A stretch of DNA of 59,837 bases from Ignavibacteriaceae bacterium (GTDB taxonomy: Bacteria > Bacteroidota > Ignavibacteria > Ignavibacteriales > Ignavibacteriaceae): contig JACAFA010000170.1 of assembly GCA_013388525.1 (NCBI GenBank), positions 1 to 59,837 on the forward strand, given 5' to 3'. Positions 34,067-43,845 of this stretch are shown here, piece after piece. The translations under genes and the position numbers were made by a program. The notes below the pieces were generated by a model. That model made no database searches. It saw nothing but the letters and a program-made list of their open reading frames with translations, and was not told the DNA's origin. Numbering within the stretch: position 1 is the stretch's first letter; each line of letters starts with the position of its first letter.

Positions 34067-34786
34067 ATGATAGATCTGAGTTTTAAATATCAGGGACCAA
34101 TTTCCTTTTTAAAAAAAGAATCTCCTTTCATTCCTGATATTGCAATTGTACTCGGTAGTGGTCTCGGCAACTTTGCAGATTCAACAAAAAAAATTAAAAC
34201 TATTCCGACTTCTGAAATTCCTGATTATCCATTAGCTTCAGTTGAAGGACACAAAGGATTAATTATCTTTTCAAAAATTGAAAAGAAGAAATTATTAATT
34301 TTTCAGGGACGAATTCATTATTATGAAGGATTTAATTTAAGTGATTGTGTTCTTCCGGTACTACTTACCAAAAAGCTCGGTTGCAATAAAATAATTTTTA
34401 CTAATGCTGCCGGCGGAGTAAATACCGGTTTTACCCCTGGTGATCTTATGCTTGTTGATTCATTCAATTCAATCAACATAAAAAAAGAATTAACACAATT
34501 GATTGGCATTTCTTCTCTCGAATCAAAAAATAATTTTTTAAATTGCCCTTCAGCCGGAATGAATAAAATTTTCAGGCAGACTGCGGAGGAAAAAAGAATT
34601 TTATTACGCAGTGGTATTTACTGGTATACAAAAGGTCCTTCATACGAAACACCTTCTGAAATTAAAATGATTCAGAGATTTGGAGGAGATGCTGCCGGAA
34701 TGTCAACCGTTCATGAAGCTGTTTTTGCATCGTCATTAAATATGGAAATTGCAATATTATCCTGCATTACAAATATGGCTTCCTGA
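34067..34786 (+). CDS. Purine nucleoside phosphorylase, interrupted by an in-frame TGA
   Basis: The frame encodes 239 residues of a trimeric-type purine nucleoside phosphorylase, which releases free purine base and ribose-1-phosphate. Motifs are LGSGLGNFAD, HYYEGF, TNAAGGVN, YETPSEIKM and MSTVHEAV. It stops at TGA (34784-34786) directly after CITNMAS. The same frame then continues as ISPQKLSHAEVTETAKNSSE to a TAG at 34886-34888, exactly the expected C-terminal helix, for a total of 273 codons, the normal family length. Homologues have glycine here (GGA to TGA is one base). The gene is therefore either a recent nonsense mutant or affected by a sequence error; activity of the short form is doubtful. 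Confidence 0.9.
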   Translation: MIDLSFKYQGPISFLKKESPFIPDIAIVLGSGLGNFADSTKKIKTIPTSEIPDYPLASVEGHKGLIIFSKIEKKKLLIFQGRIHYYEGFNLSDCVLPVLLTKKLGCNKIIFTNAAGGVNTGFTPGDLMLVDSFNSINIKKELTQLIGISSLESKNNFLNCPSAGMNKIFRQTAEEKRILLRSGIYWYTKGPSYETPSEIKMIQRFGGDAAGMSTVHEAVFASSLNMEIAILSCITNMAS

Positions 34787-34915
34787 ATTTCGCCACAAAA
34801 ACTTTCGCATGCCGAAGTTACTGAGACCGCCAAGAATTCATCTGAAAAATTCACCCTGTTATTAAAAACAGCTATTTCGAGGTTGTAGTCCATCGATTAA
34901 TCACTGCAAATTTTA

Positions 34916-34946
34916 TTGACTTTGTAAGAGCCAACCCCTAATTTTG
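34916..34946 (+). promoter_or_regulatory. Bacteroidota-type promoter upstream of secD
   Basis: TTG at 34916-34918, 20 bases, then TAATTTTG at 34939-34946 match the TTG-N20-TAnnTTTG pattern. The predicted start of transcription (about 34953) lies below an alternative TTG start codon at 34944, which supports the ATG at 34989 as the true secD start. Confidence 0.6.
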
Positions 34947-34988
34947 GCAGTTCACTTTTATAATTTCAAATCACTTTATCAATCAGGT

Positions 34989-36926
34989 ATGAAAGAATTT
35001 AGATTTAGACTTATTATCATTGTAGCTGCTATAGCTTTGGCTATCTATCTTTTATATCCTACTTTTCTGGATTATCAGAACAGCAGTGATATAAAAGAAA
35101 ACCTTGAGTTGAAAAGACTGCAACTCGTAAAAGAAAATCCCGATCTGACAAAATCGCAATTAGACCGATTGCTCAGAGCAACAGAAGACAGCATTCTTGC
35201 TGCAAATCCCGATATTGTTAAGAACAGAGAAAAACGTATTAAGCTCGGCTTAGATCTTCAGGGTGGTATGCGTGTGGTTCTTGAAGTAAACACGGGCAAA
35301 CTTCTTGAAAAGTTAGCTAAAAATCCGGATGAAATATTCAGAACAGTTTTAGCAGAAGCACAAGCTGAATCAGAAAGAACAGATGAATCCGTAGTTGATA
35401 TCATTGCAAGAAAATTCAGTGAAAGAGGAATAAGACTAAGCAGATATTTTGGAACAATAAGGGATGAAGATAGCCAGATATTATCTGATCTTAATGATAA
35501 TGCCGAAGATGCTGTTAACCGTGCAGTGGAAATTATCCGGAACAGAGTTGACCAATATGGAGTTAGCGAACCTTCTATCCAGAGACAGGGTAGTAGAAGA
35601 ATTATTGTTGAACTTCCCGGCGTTGCCCGCGAAGAAGAAGCAAAAAAATTATTACAGGGAACAGCACTATTGGAGTTCAGAATTGTACGTGAACCTGATT
35701 TCACATTCCCGATTATGCAAAAAATTGACGATGTGCTTGCAGGTAAAATGCTCGATACTGCAACAGTTGCATCTGAAGATAATAAAACTGAATCTACATC
35801 TACAGATACTTCAGTCGCTTCAAACGATACTACTAAACCTGAAGGCGAGTTATCTGAAGAAGAATTCAGAAAACAACATCCTTTCTTTTCCATCGCATTA
35901 TTAGATCCTCAGGGAAGAAGTGCTGATGCTTATGTTAAAGCCGAAGACAGAAATAAACTCGAAATGATTTTAAACAGACCTGATGTTCAGAAAGTTATTC
36001 CAAATAATGTTGAGTTTAAATTTCAGGCCAGACCACAGAAGGATGGTTCGGGTAATGAATTTTATGTAATGTATCTTGTTAACAAAGATCCGGAACTAAC
36101 CGGAGGTGTTATTACAGATGCAACTGCCAATATTGATCCGAATACCTCTGCTCCGATTGTAACAATGACAATGAATTCAGAGGGTGCAACAGAATGGGCA
36201 AGAATTACAGGAGCCAATGTAAATAAAAGGATAGCAATTATGCTGGATGGAGGAATTTTCTCAGCACCTGTAGTGAAAGGTAAAATTCCGGGTGGAAGAT
36301 CTCAGATTGAGGGCATGGCTGATCTTAATGAAGCCAAATTATTAGAAATCGTTTTGAAAGCCGGCGCACTCCCCGCTCCTGTTGACATTATCGAAGAAAG
36401 AAGCGTTGGTCCATCCCTCGGTGAAGATTCAATTAATAAAGGATTGCTTTCTGTAATACTCGGCTATGTAATTGTCGGGTTTTTCATGATAATATATTAT
36501 AAAAAAGCAGGTACGATTGCAGCTGTTGCCTTAATATTTACCATATTATTTATACTTGGTGTTCTTGCAGGATTTAATGCTACACTAACACTGCCCGGTA
36601 TTGCAGGTATTATCTTAACTATAGGTATGGCGGTGGATGCAAACGTACTTATCTTCGAAAGAATAAGAGAAGAAATGGCAACTGGTAAAACAATAAAAGC
36701 TTCAATTGATAGTGGTTTCTCGCGGGCTTATTCAGCTATCATTGACTCAAATATTACAACATTTTTTACCGGAATTATTCTTTACCAGTTTGGTACCGGA
36801 CCAATACAAGGTTTTGCTTTAACTCTAATGATAGGTATTGTCGCCAGTTTGTTTAGTGCGCTTGTTATAGCAAGATTAATCATGGATATAATGGTTTCTA
36901 AAAACGTTCCAGTAACAGTAGGTTAA
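34989..36926 (+). CDS. secD: Protein translocase subunit SecD
   Basis: From the ATG at 34989 the product has 645 residues. It is an inner-membrane component of the SecYEG-SecDF complex that helps pull proteins across the membrane using the proton gradient. An N-terminal membrane segment is followed by LGLDLQGGMRVVLEVN, the large periplasmic P1 domain (VDQYGVSEPSIQRQG, RRIIVELPG), and the RND-type membrane block with GPSLGEDSINKGL and GMAVDANVLIFERIREE near the end. A low-complexity Thr/Ser-rich insert lies near 270-300. secF follows after a 30-base gap. Confidence 0.95.
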   Translation: MKEFRFRLIIIVAAIALAIYLLYPTFLDYQNSSDIKENLELKRLQLVKENPDLTKSQLDRLLRATEDSILAANPDIVKNREKRIKLGLDLQGGMRVVLEVNTGKLLEKLAKNPDEIFRTVLAEAQAESERTDESVVDIIARKFSERGIRLSRYFGTIRDEDSQILSDLNDNAEDAVNRAVEIIRNRVDQYGVSEPSIQRQGSRRIIVELPGVAREEEAKKLLQGTALLEFRIVREPDFTFPIMQKIDDVLAGKMLDTATVASEDNKTESTSTDTSVASNDTTKPEGELSEEEFRKQHPFFSIALLDPQGRSADAYVKAEDRNKLEMILNRPDVQKVIPNNVEFKFQARPQKDGSGNEFYVMYLVNKDPELTGGVITDATANIDPNTSAPIVTMTMNSEGATEWARITGANVNKRIAIMLDGGIFSAPVVKGKIPGGRSQIEGMADLNEAKLLEIVLKAGALPAPVDIIEERSVGPSLGEDSINKGLLSVILGYVIVGFFMIIYYKKAGTIAAVALIFTILFILGVLAGFNATLTLPGIAGIILTIGMAVDANVLIFERIREEMATGKTIKASIDSGFSRAYSAIIDSNITTFFTGIILYQFGTGPIQGFALTLMIGIVASLFSALVIARLIMDIMVSKNVPVTVG

Positions 36927-36956
36927 CAACAAAGTTTTAAGGAGTTCCCTTTTATT

Positions 36957-38096
36957 ATGAGATTTTTTGAAAATTTTAATTATGACTTCCTCGGAAAAAG
37001 AAAATTTGCTTACGCACTTTCCGGAGGATTATTTCTGATCGGTGTAATTGCAGCATTAACCAGAGGATTTCAATTTGGTATAGACTTCAAAGGTGGAAGT
37101 GAAATAGTTCTTCAATTTGAAAAACCAGTCAACATTGCTGAAATCAGAGCAGATGTAGACAATATCGGTCTTGGTAATATTGAAGTGAAAACTTTCGGTG
37201 GTGAAACCGGTGTTATGATTCGCACAGAGTTGCAGGTAATTCCGGTAGAAGTTTATCCGAAAGTAATCGACGGCATTGAGAAAGAAATTGAAAAGCTGAT
37301 GCCCGGCGTTCCTAGAAATATAATTGATTCGTCAGCCAGTTCAGTTACATATGCATTCCAGAATCCTGATACTGCAAACCAGATTATTGACGGCTTGTTT
37401 GCAGCCGGATTTCAATCAGGAAGAGTTTCTGAGGAACCGGATAACGTTCAAATGCTGGTCAGTGTTGGTATTGCTGATTGGATTAAAGAAAATCTTCGGG
37501 AAAAGATTACTGATAACTCATTTACAGTGTTGAAGGAAGACCGTGTTGGTCCTAAAATCGGTGAAGAATTAAAGCGAGATGCTGTTCTTGCAATTTTCTT
37601 TGCGCTTCTTGTGATTCTGATTTATCTGGGTTTCAGATTCAAATTTGTATTCGCTTTCGGTGCAGTTGCTGCACTTTTCCATGATGTTGTCATTACATTA
37701 GGTCTTTTCGCTCTGCTTTATGGACTTATCCCGGGTTTAAATCTTGATATCGACTTAACTGTTGTAGCTGCTTTTTTAACTCTGGTTGGTTATTCAATTA
37801 ACGATACTGTTATTGTGTTCGACAGAATAAGAGAGAATTTGAAAATCCATAAGACGAGACCTCTTTTTGACATTATTAATACCAGCATAAGTCAGACAAT
37901 GAGCAGAACAATACTCACCGGAGGCACAACTCTTTTAACCGTTCTTGTATTAATGATTTTTGGTGGTGAAGTTCTGCGAGCTTTTGCTTTTACATTATTC
38001 TTTGGAATTATTATAGGAACTTATTCTTCGATATTCGTGGCAAGCACACTTGTTTATGAATACGCTACCAAGTATCATAAAAAAGTAGAATTTTAA
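36957..38096 (+). CDS. secF: Protein translocase subunit SecF
   Basis: This 379-residue partner of SecD has one N-terminal membrane segment, the FGIDFKGGSEIVLQF signature, a short periplasmic domain and five C-terminal membrane segments with VGPKIGEELKRDAVLAI and YSINDTVIVFDRIREN. AAGGAG precedes the start. It is longer than E. coli SecF (323 aa) because of a bigger periplasmic domain. A strong terminator follows, so secDF is a closed unit. In a cell with many T9SS cargo proteins it supports the first, Sec-dependent step of export. Confidence 0.95.
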   Translation: MRFFENFNYDFLGKRKFAYALSGGLFLIGVIAALTRGFQFGIDFKGGSEIVLQFEKPVNIAEIRADVDNIGLGNIEVKTFGGETGVMIRTELQVIPVEVYPKVIDGIEKEIEKLMPGVPRNIIDSSASSVTYAFQNPDTANQIIDGLFAAGFQSGRVSEEPDNVQMLVSVGIADWIKENLREKITDNSFTVLKEDRVGPKIGEELKRDAVLAIFFALLVILIYLGFRFKFVFAFGAVAALFHDVVITLGLFALLYGLIPGLNLDIDLTVVAAFLTLVGYSINDTVIVFDRIRENLKIHKTRPLFDIINTSISQTMSRTILTGGTTLLTVLVLMIFGGEVLRAFAFTLFFGIIIGTYSSIFVASTLVYEYATKYHKKVEF

Positions 38097-38106
38097 TTAT
38101 TATTAG

Positions 38107-38133
38107 AGCCGGAGACTCTTCTCCGGCTTTTTC
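38107..38133 (+). terminator. Rho-independent terminator after secF
   Basis: AGCCGGAGA / TCTCCGGCT with a 4-base loop is followed by TTTTT, 11 bases past the stop. Confidence 0.9.
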
Positions 38134-38336
38134 ACTACAAAAAAAAATACCTTTTAGAACACCCTTGTCTTTAAAAACTTATTATCTTACAACGATAGAT
38201 AATTTATCTGGAACTACTTTTTGCAGTGCTATCTGAAGTCGGGAATAATTTATCGAAATTTAAAATAAGAGAAATGTAATATTTCAAAGGAAGTGAATTA
38301 ATCAATAAAATTTTAACAGCAAATACCATCTAATAA

Positions 38337-38660
38337 TTAAATTGAAAATTCTTTTTTACCTTTCCAGCCAATAATTCCCGGCTCAAGGTTATAAACTTTT
38401 TCAAAACCAACTTTAAGCATGTAATTGCCTGCATGGAAACTTCTGCTGCCACTTCGACAATAAACATAATAACTTTTATTTTTATCCAGCTTACCAATTT
38501 CTTCCATAAACATCGGATTATTGATATCAATTAAGATTGAATTTGGAATGCGGACCATCTGATGTTCCATCGGAGTGCGAACATCTAAAAGTACCGCATT
38601 TTTATCTTCAGCTAATTTCTTCTCGAAAGTATTTGCGTCTAAATTTTCCACAAGTTTCAT
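38337..38660 (-). CDS. Single-domain rhodanese-like protein
   Basis: This 107-residue cytoplasmic protein has no signal peptide. The rhodanese fold is shown by LLDVRTPMEHQMVRIPNSI near 24-42 and the active-site loop YCRSGSRS with catalytic Cys near 68, then VYNLEPGIIGWKG. It likely carries persulfide sulfur; the acceptor is unknown. It stands alone between secF and the duplicated His protein. Confidence 0.9.
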   Translation of the reverse strand: MKLVENLDANTFEKKLAEDKNAVLLDVRTPMEHQMVRIPNSILIDINNPMFMEEIGKLDKNKSYYVYCRSGSRSFHAGNYMLKVGFEKVYNLEPGIIGWKGKKEFSI

Positions 38661-38787
38661 TTTTGTCTGATTATTAATTTTATTTTCATTTGAAAATCTG
38701 ATGAATGAGGCAGGAATTGGTTTCAGATAAAATGAAAATAAAGTTTGTGTCAGATTATTGTTTGAGATTTCTTAAATATTTATCACT

Positions 38788-38814
38788 AAAAAACCCCTGC
38801 TCAGCACAGGGGTT
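38788..38814 (-). terminator. Rho-independent terminator of the duplicated His protein gene
   Basis: AACCCCTG / CAGGGGTT stem with a 7-base loop, followed by a T run on the minus strand, 35 bases past the stop. Confidence 0.85.
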
Positions 38815-38848
38815 GTAAATGAAAAAGATTTGTGGTTTGATCAAAGGA

Positions 38849-39571
38849 TTAATCGAACAGACCTTCAAGAGCAACATAATTATCGTGAACATCTTCAATT
38901 GCTTTTTCAAGCTCTTTATCATCTGCGTTGGAATCTTTTAACTCTTTAAGCTTTTTTGTTGAATCATATAACTTCACTGATTGTTCCTGAAATTCTTTTG
39001 ATTTATCTGAAGCCCATTTCGGCAATACACAATTAGCCAGTTCATCGGCTCTAATCGCTAAATCATCAACTGCTTTGCCGAACTCTTCCATATTTTTATT
39101 AGGCCAGTAATGATGATAAATCATATACAGAACTTTGTGAAATTCATCTACCTCCTTCGTAACAGGTCTGATTATGCGTACAAGCATTTCATAATCTGAA
39201 TGAAGAACTTCAGCAGCACTCAGCATTTCTGTTTCATCATCTCCCTGCATCGCTTTATTGTATTTCTCAACCGATGAACGAAACTTTGCAACTCCTTTGT
39301 CCCATTCTTCCTGTTTATCACGCAAAATTCCGGGCAGTACTGCAGAGTAAATTTTTTCTGCTCCTGAATTAACTTCAGGTATCATCTCTTTCAACATCTC
39401 ATAATTTTTTTCCGGATATGCAGTATGCCAGATGGGATAAATAACTTCGTGAAATGCAAAGAGTTCAGGCACCGAGCTGTTAATTTCAGATGAGTGCTCA
39501 TCATCCTGTGATAATAAAGAGATTGGAATAAATAATAATGAAATTGATAAAAAGAAAAATAAGTTTTTCAT
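38849..39571 (-). CDS. Exported helical protein with two tandem His-containing repeats, function unknown
   Basis: The ATG at 39571, after GGGAG, gives 240 residues with a signal peptide ending LLSQ; an ATG 12 codons upstream has no ribosome site. The mature protein is two repeats of about 110 residues. Repeat 1 has FHEVIYPIWHTAYPEKNYEML and repeat 2 FHKVLYMIYHHYWPNKNMEEF (shown here as FHEVIYPIWH and FHKVLYMIYH). Each is followed by an LP-x-W/L segment and closes with VLHSDYEML or DVHDNYVAL. Histidines in matching places suggest metal or haem binding in a helical bundle, but no CxxCH is present. A TAAATTTG -7 candidate lies at 39605-39612. Confidence 0.75.
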   Translation of the reverse strand: MKNLFFFLSISLLFIPISLLSQDDEHSSEINSSVPELFAFHEVIYPIWHTAYPEKNYEMLKEMIPEVNSGAEKIYSAVLPGILRDKQEEWDKGVAKFRSSVEKYNKAMQGDDETEMLSAAEVLHSDYEMLVRIIRPVTKEVDEFHKVLYMIYHHYWPNKNMEEFGKAVDDLAIRADELANCVLPKWASDKSKEFQEQSVKLYDSTKKLKELKDSNADDKELEKAIEDVHDNYVALEGLFD

Positions 39572-39702
39572 ACTACTCCCTAAAAATGATTGATTTGATG
39601 TGTGCAAATTTAACTAAAAAATAATTTTCATCTTTAGAAAATAATACCGGCGATATTATTTCTTTTATGATTTTATAGAATTCTTTTCGTTACCGGCATA
39701 AA

Positions 39703-39735
39703 ATAAAAAACCCCTGTCATTGTAGAACAGGGGTT
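39703..39735 (-). terminator. Rho-independent terminator of the C25 peptidase gene
   Basis: AACCCCTGT / ACAGGGGTT with a 9-base loop and a T tract on the minus strand, 54 bases past the stop. Confidence 0.88.
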
Positions 39736-39788
39736 CGCAGAGACTATGAACGAAATTGTATTAGGAGTACTTATACGCCATAGTTCTA

Positions 39789-42700
39789 CTAGCGAAGAAG
39801 TATTAGTTTTTTAGCGCTGACAAAGTTTCCTGCTGTTATCCGGTAGAAATAAACTCCGCTCGCAAATTTGGAAGCGTTCCATTCGTATTTATAATAACCC
39901 GGTTCCATTACTTCATCTATGAGGGTTTCAACTTCTGCACCAAGCATATCATACATCTTCAGAGTCACTTTTACTTCTTTCGGGATGTCAAATCTTATCG
40001 TTGTCATTGGATTAAATGGATTCGGATAGTTTTGTGAAAGATTAAACACTTTTGGTATCATTGAATAATCTACTTCAATAACATCTGAAAGATTTTCAGT
40101 TCCATCAAAGTCAATCTGTCTTAATCTGTAATAAACTTTTCCTTTACCCGATGATATACTTGCATCTCTGAAAATGTATTCCTGTTTTTCGGTTGTTGTA
40201 CCTTTTCCTTCAATCTCACCAATCTTTTCAAAATTAAAATTATCAGAGCTTCGTTCAATCATAAATGCCTGATTATTTGTTTCGGTTGCTGTTTCCCATT
40301 TAAGCACAATTACATTCTGCTCCACTTCAGCGTTGAACGAAACAAGCTCAACGGGAATAATACCTAAACCAAAGAACTCAATTATTTTCTGCATCAATAC
40401 TTTTCGGTTCGACGGTGCTGTTCCATTGTTTAATCCGCCAAACTCAAAAGATGCACCGATAGTTTTATAATTACCTGCATTATAAGCAACTGCACAGCCG
40501 TAATCAGGAGATTGGTTTCTGAAGATTGTTACAGCTGGCGGTATGTTTGTGATTCGATCAATCCAGGAGTTCTCTCCTGAATAGGTGAAAGTCATTCCCT
40601 GAGTGATGGTTCCGTTTTGACCAAGGATTGTTCCGAGATCTCCACTGCCATCACTTACACCGGTGATGTTAAACATCGGATGGACTGGTGTTTGAGTATC
40701 GTAATACCAGGTATCGCCGCCTTCCATATAAATCATTCCACCGTTATTAAGATAATTTGCAAGTGTTTGTCCGTCAGTAGAAGACAGAACATAATTATTG
40801 CTGTAAATACCCAGACATACGAAAATTGATTTATATAAATTCAAATCAGCCGGTAGAGTCATTGAATAATCATAAGCTATATTATTTGAATCCAATGCAG
40901 CTTTGATAGCCGGACTTGAATTATGGTTTTCATCCAGGCAGAGTACAAGTGCTGGAATTTGTCCTACAATCAGATAGAAACTTCCACTTGATGTTAATCC
41001 TGGTGAAGCCGTAATATTGAAATTAAAATTGGCAGAATGACCTGTGGGAGTGTTTCCCGCAGCAGTTACACTAAATGATTTTATAACACTACTATTCTGT
41101 CCGATATTTCCATAAGTCTGAGTAGCTGAATTTATTGTAATGTATTGATCGCTGGAAATAAGCTCGCCGGCAACACTTACTGCACCGGAAGAACCGTTAT
41201 TCTTAATTTCAATCAGAACATCTGCGGTTTCACCCGGATCCAAAGCATTATTATTATTTCCAAGCGGATCAGAAACACTAAAAGACCCCATTGCAAGAAG
41301 AGGAGAATATGCTTTTAGCGAAAAGTTGCTCAGCCAGTTATTAACTCCATCATTTGCAACAACTGTAAAGGGAATTAAATGTCCGTCAGGAACAAGCGGA
41401 TTAAGAGTTACTGCAAATCCATTGCTAATTAATTTTTGAGCACCGGCAGAAATGTTCCCATAAAATTCAGTAGAATCAGTAATTGAAATATAACTATCAG
41501 TACTCCGGAGAGTTACATTAACATTGTTTGCATCTGCAACACCAACATTTCTTACTCTGATCGAAAGTAATGGAGATTCTCCATAATCCAGAAGACCATT
41601 GCTATTACCGGATGCATCATTGATTATACAGGAATCTGCAACTACATATGCACCCGTTGCCGGCACAACAGGAATATTTGCAGAATATCTGTAATAGTTT
41701 TGCTTTGTAACTGTTAGTACAACCGTGTTTGCCGGAACTATAAATGGAATGTTAATTACAACCGGTGCACCTGTTCCCTCTGCAACACCGATTATTTCAC
41801 CGTTCAGTGTAAGAGAAATAAGTGAATAATTATCTGCAGTTACAACAAACTGCGGCTGCCCGCTTACAATAACAGGATCGTGAATTACTGTAAGGTTCTG
41901 CGGCATCTCAGAATAAACTGTAGAGAATGCATCACCGTGATGATGGAAAAGATAGTAAGTTACCATCTTGTCACTTGTGTTGTATGGCCAGTTGGAATAC
42001 TGAAGAAAATATTTTCCATAAACATTTCCGAATGCAGGAAGAATTTTATCAGGTCCCGCCACGCCATAATCGGGCATAAAGTTTGGCCACATTCCGTCAT
42101 ACATTCCCCAAACGTAAGCATCATTAACAAATGAGTATGAAACTTCCGTGGCTGCGATGATTCCAAATGCACCTTTCTGATGCCGATGGAATGCCTCTGC
42201 AAAACATTCACCGCTCCAATTAAATTTACCGGTAAGACAGTTAATCGACATAACATAAACAAGATCATTATTGTTTAAACCTGATAAATTGGAATTACCG
42301 TAATCAGGTTCACCCCATCCCGTTTCAGCACCATGATCACGATGCTGAAGCATAAATGCACCGCTGTTAATATCATTATTAATCCTTGTAGCATTTCCTC
42401 CCCAATCTGTCAGGTATGATGGTGATGCAGGTATATAACCTCTTCCACCTGGTCCGAAATAGCTAACTACCTGATTGGTGTTTGTTGCAGTTGACCAAAT
42501 TGAAAAAGGAGGAGTTCCGCTGTAAATAGCATTTTCTCTGACTGGTGTTTTACCAAGCTGATTTTGCCAGAAACCATTAATGGATTCCGAGCAAATCTGA
42601 AACCATCTCTCGGTTTGCCAGCCCATAGCAGTGATTGGTTTGTTATAATAATTTGGGTTGGTTGGAGGTGTTCTTTCATAACCCAGGAATTTACCAATCA

Positions 42701-43805
42701 TTGTTTGAAGATGTGTTGCGTTTTGCGCAGTCATTCTTGCAGTAATAATATCTGCCATATTATTTCCATTTACATCTGCATATATGTGGTCTGATATACA
42801 GTAACTATTCCAGGTCGGGCTGTGAACAGTATTACCTGTTGTGCCGTAATCCCCTAAAAATAAAACTGCAACCGGCGGAATGTTCCAGGTGTTATATGCA
42901 TTGTTAATGTAGTTCTCAATCAATGTTGCATTATTTCCACCTATCTGAGTAGTTGTAACTATACCGGTTCTTATACCCTGCAGAGTCCTGAATTGTTTAA
43001 TAGAATCTGCCCATGCAAGAAAGGTTGGATCATTTGGACAAATAATGATGTATTCGAAATCATCTGTTAATGATTCGGACTGAAATTTATAATCCACTCC
43101 TGGTAAAGATTTAAAGTTTATTAAAATATTATCTAGAATTGGATCAAACCAGCGGCTTCGCAAACGATCTTCACCAAAGTGACCATTACCTCCTATGAAA
43201 TCAACTTCAACTTTGATATCACGATAAACAATTAATTCTTTTGTTACCGGATTGTATTGGAAAGGAGTAATTCCAAGTTGAACAACATCAACTCCTCTTA
43301 TTTCAGTTGGCTCAGAAATTATAACCGGTTCGGCTGGATAGAAAGCATCGACGTTATAAATTTTTTCATCTTTTATATAACTGAGTGGTCCGTCTTCATT
43401 TCCTTTCGGAATACGGAATGCCGGAGCTATATCAACATTTTCAAATGACTCGGTACGGAATGATGTAACTCTGAAACTTGCCTTTGCGCCTTCAGGTATT
43501 GCAATAAATCTCGAAGTACCGGCCAAGTCCGGTGCACCTTCATCATTAGGAAGGAAAACGCCAGGCAGGTGAACCGTTTTCATTGTGATTCCGCTTACAT
43601 CAACATTTTCCATTTCAAACTGATGAATTGAAAAATTTAGTTTCACTCCTGATGCACTTTCAGTTTCCACACTGAAACCTTCCAAACCCCAGCTATCAGA
43701 GTAATTAAAAACCTGTGCCTGCAAATTCAAATTCGAAAATGCAGCGAACAGAATTAACAGTTTATAAAGACTGCTTGCGAAGAATTGGAAATAGTATTTT
43801 CCCAT
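39789..43805 (-). CDS. Gingipain-like C25 cysteine peptidase with T9SS type A sorting domain
   Basis: This 1338-residue exported peptidase has a signal peptide (to about 31), a long propeptide (about 32-235) and a C25 caspase-like domain starting near FEYIIICPNDPTFLAWADSI. The catalytic His is in QHRDHGAETGW near 487 and the catalytic Cys in MSINCLTGKF near 522, followed by the family block CFAEAFHRHQKGAFGIIAAT. Ig-like and CARDB-like domains follow, then a ThuA-like or Rossmann segment near 950-1100, and a sorting domain NYPNPFNPMTTIRFDIP to KKLILLR. PorU, the T9SS sortase, is also a C25 member, but the cargo-like tail and extra domains favour a surface protease. GGAGGG precedes the ATG. Confidence 0.92.
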   Translation of the reverse strand: MGKYYFQFFASSLYKLLILFAAFSNLNLQAQVFNYSDSWGLEGFSVETESASGVKLNFSIHQFEMENVDVSGITMKTVHLPGVFLPNDEGAPDLAGTSRFIAIPEGAKASFRVTSFRTESFENVDIAPAFRIPKGNEDGPLSYIKDEKIYNVDAFYPAEPVIISEPTEIRGVDVVQLGITPFQYNPVTKELIVYRDIKVEVDFIGGNGHFGEDRLRSRWFDPILDNILINFKSLPGVDYKFQSESLTDDFEYIIICPNDPTFLAWADSIKQFRTLQGIRTGIVTTTQIGGNNATLIENYINNAYNTWNIPPVAVLFLGDYGTTGNTVHSPTWNSYCISDHIYADVNGNNMADIITARMTAQNATHLQTMIGKFLGYERTPPTNPNYYNKPITAMGWQTERWFQICSESINGFWQNQLGKTPVRENAIYSGTPPFSIWSTATNTNQVVSYFGPGGRGYIPASPSYLTDWGGNATRINNDINSGAFMLQHRDHGAETGWGEPDYGNSNLSGLNNNDLVYVMSINCLTGKFNWSGECFAEAFHRHQKGAFGIIAATEVSYSFVNDAYVWGMYDGMWPNFMPDYGVAGPDKILPAFGNVYGKYFLQYSNWPYNTSDKMVTYYLFHHHGDAFSTVYSEMPQNLTVIHDPVIVSGQPQFVVTADNYSLISLTLNGEIIGVAEGTGAPVVINIPFIVPANTVVLTVTKQNYYRYSANIPVVPATGAYVVADSCIINDASGNSNGLLDYGESPLLSIRVRNVGVADANNVNVTLRSTDSYISITDSTEFYGNISAGAQKLISNGFAVTLNPLVPDGHLIPFTVVANDGVNNWLSNFSLKAYSPLLAMGSFSVSDPLGNNNNALDPGETADVLIEIKNNGSSGAVSVAGELISSDQYITINSATQTYGNIGQNSSVIKSFSVTAAGNTPTGHSANFNFNITASPGLTSSGSFYLIVGQIPALVLCLDENHNSSPAIKAALDSNNIAYDYSMTLPADLNLYKSIFVCLGIYSNNYVLSSTDGQTLANYLNNGGMIYMEGGDTWYYDTQTPVHPMFNITGVSDGSGDLGTILGQNGTITQGMTFTYSGENSWIDRITNIPPAVTIFRNQSPDYGCAVAYNAGNYKTIGASFEFGGLNNGTAPSNRKVLMQKIIEFFGLGIIPVELVSFNAEVEQNVIVLKWETATETNNQAFMIERSSDNFNFEKIGEIEGKGTTTEKQEYIFRDASISSGKGKVYYRLRQIDFDGTENLSDVIEVDYSMIPKVFNLSQNYPNPFNPMTTIRFDIPKEVKVTLKMYDMLGAEVETLIDEVMEPGYYKYEWNASKFASGVYFYRITAGNFVSAKKLILLR

Positions 43806-43821
43806 TTAACCCTCCAGTTTT

Positions 43822-43845
43822 TTTAACTGTGCTAAAACAGTTAAA
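43822..43845 (-). promoter_or_regulatory. Hairpin just upstream of the C25 peptidase ribosome site
   Basis: TTTAACTGT / ACAGTTAAA form a 9-bp stem with a 6-base loop and a T run on the minus strand, ending about 8 bases before GGAGGG. It has terminator shape inside the expected 5' leader and could be an attenuator or a spacer hairpin. Confidence 0.35.

Noticed and set aside
35258..35893. 211-aa ORF antisense to secD
   Set aside because: Serine-rich antisense shadow of a conserved gene; its composition follows from the secD codons.
39789..43805. PorU, the T9SS sortase itself
   Set aside because: The C25 domain fits, but the extra Ig-like and central domains and the cargo-like sorting tail favour a gingipain-like surface peptidase; a profile search would decide.
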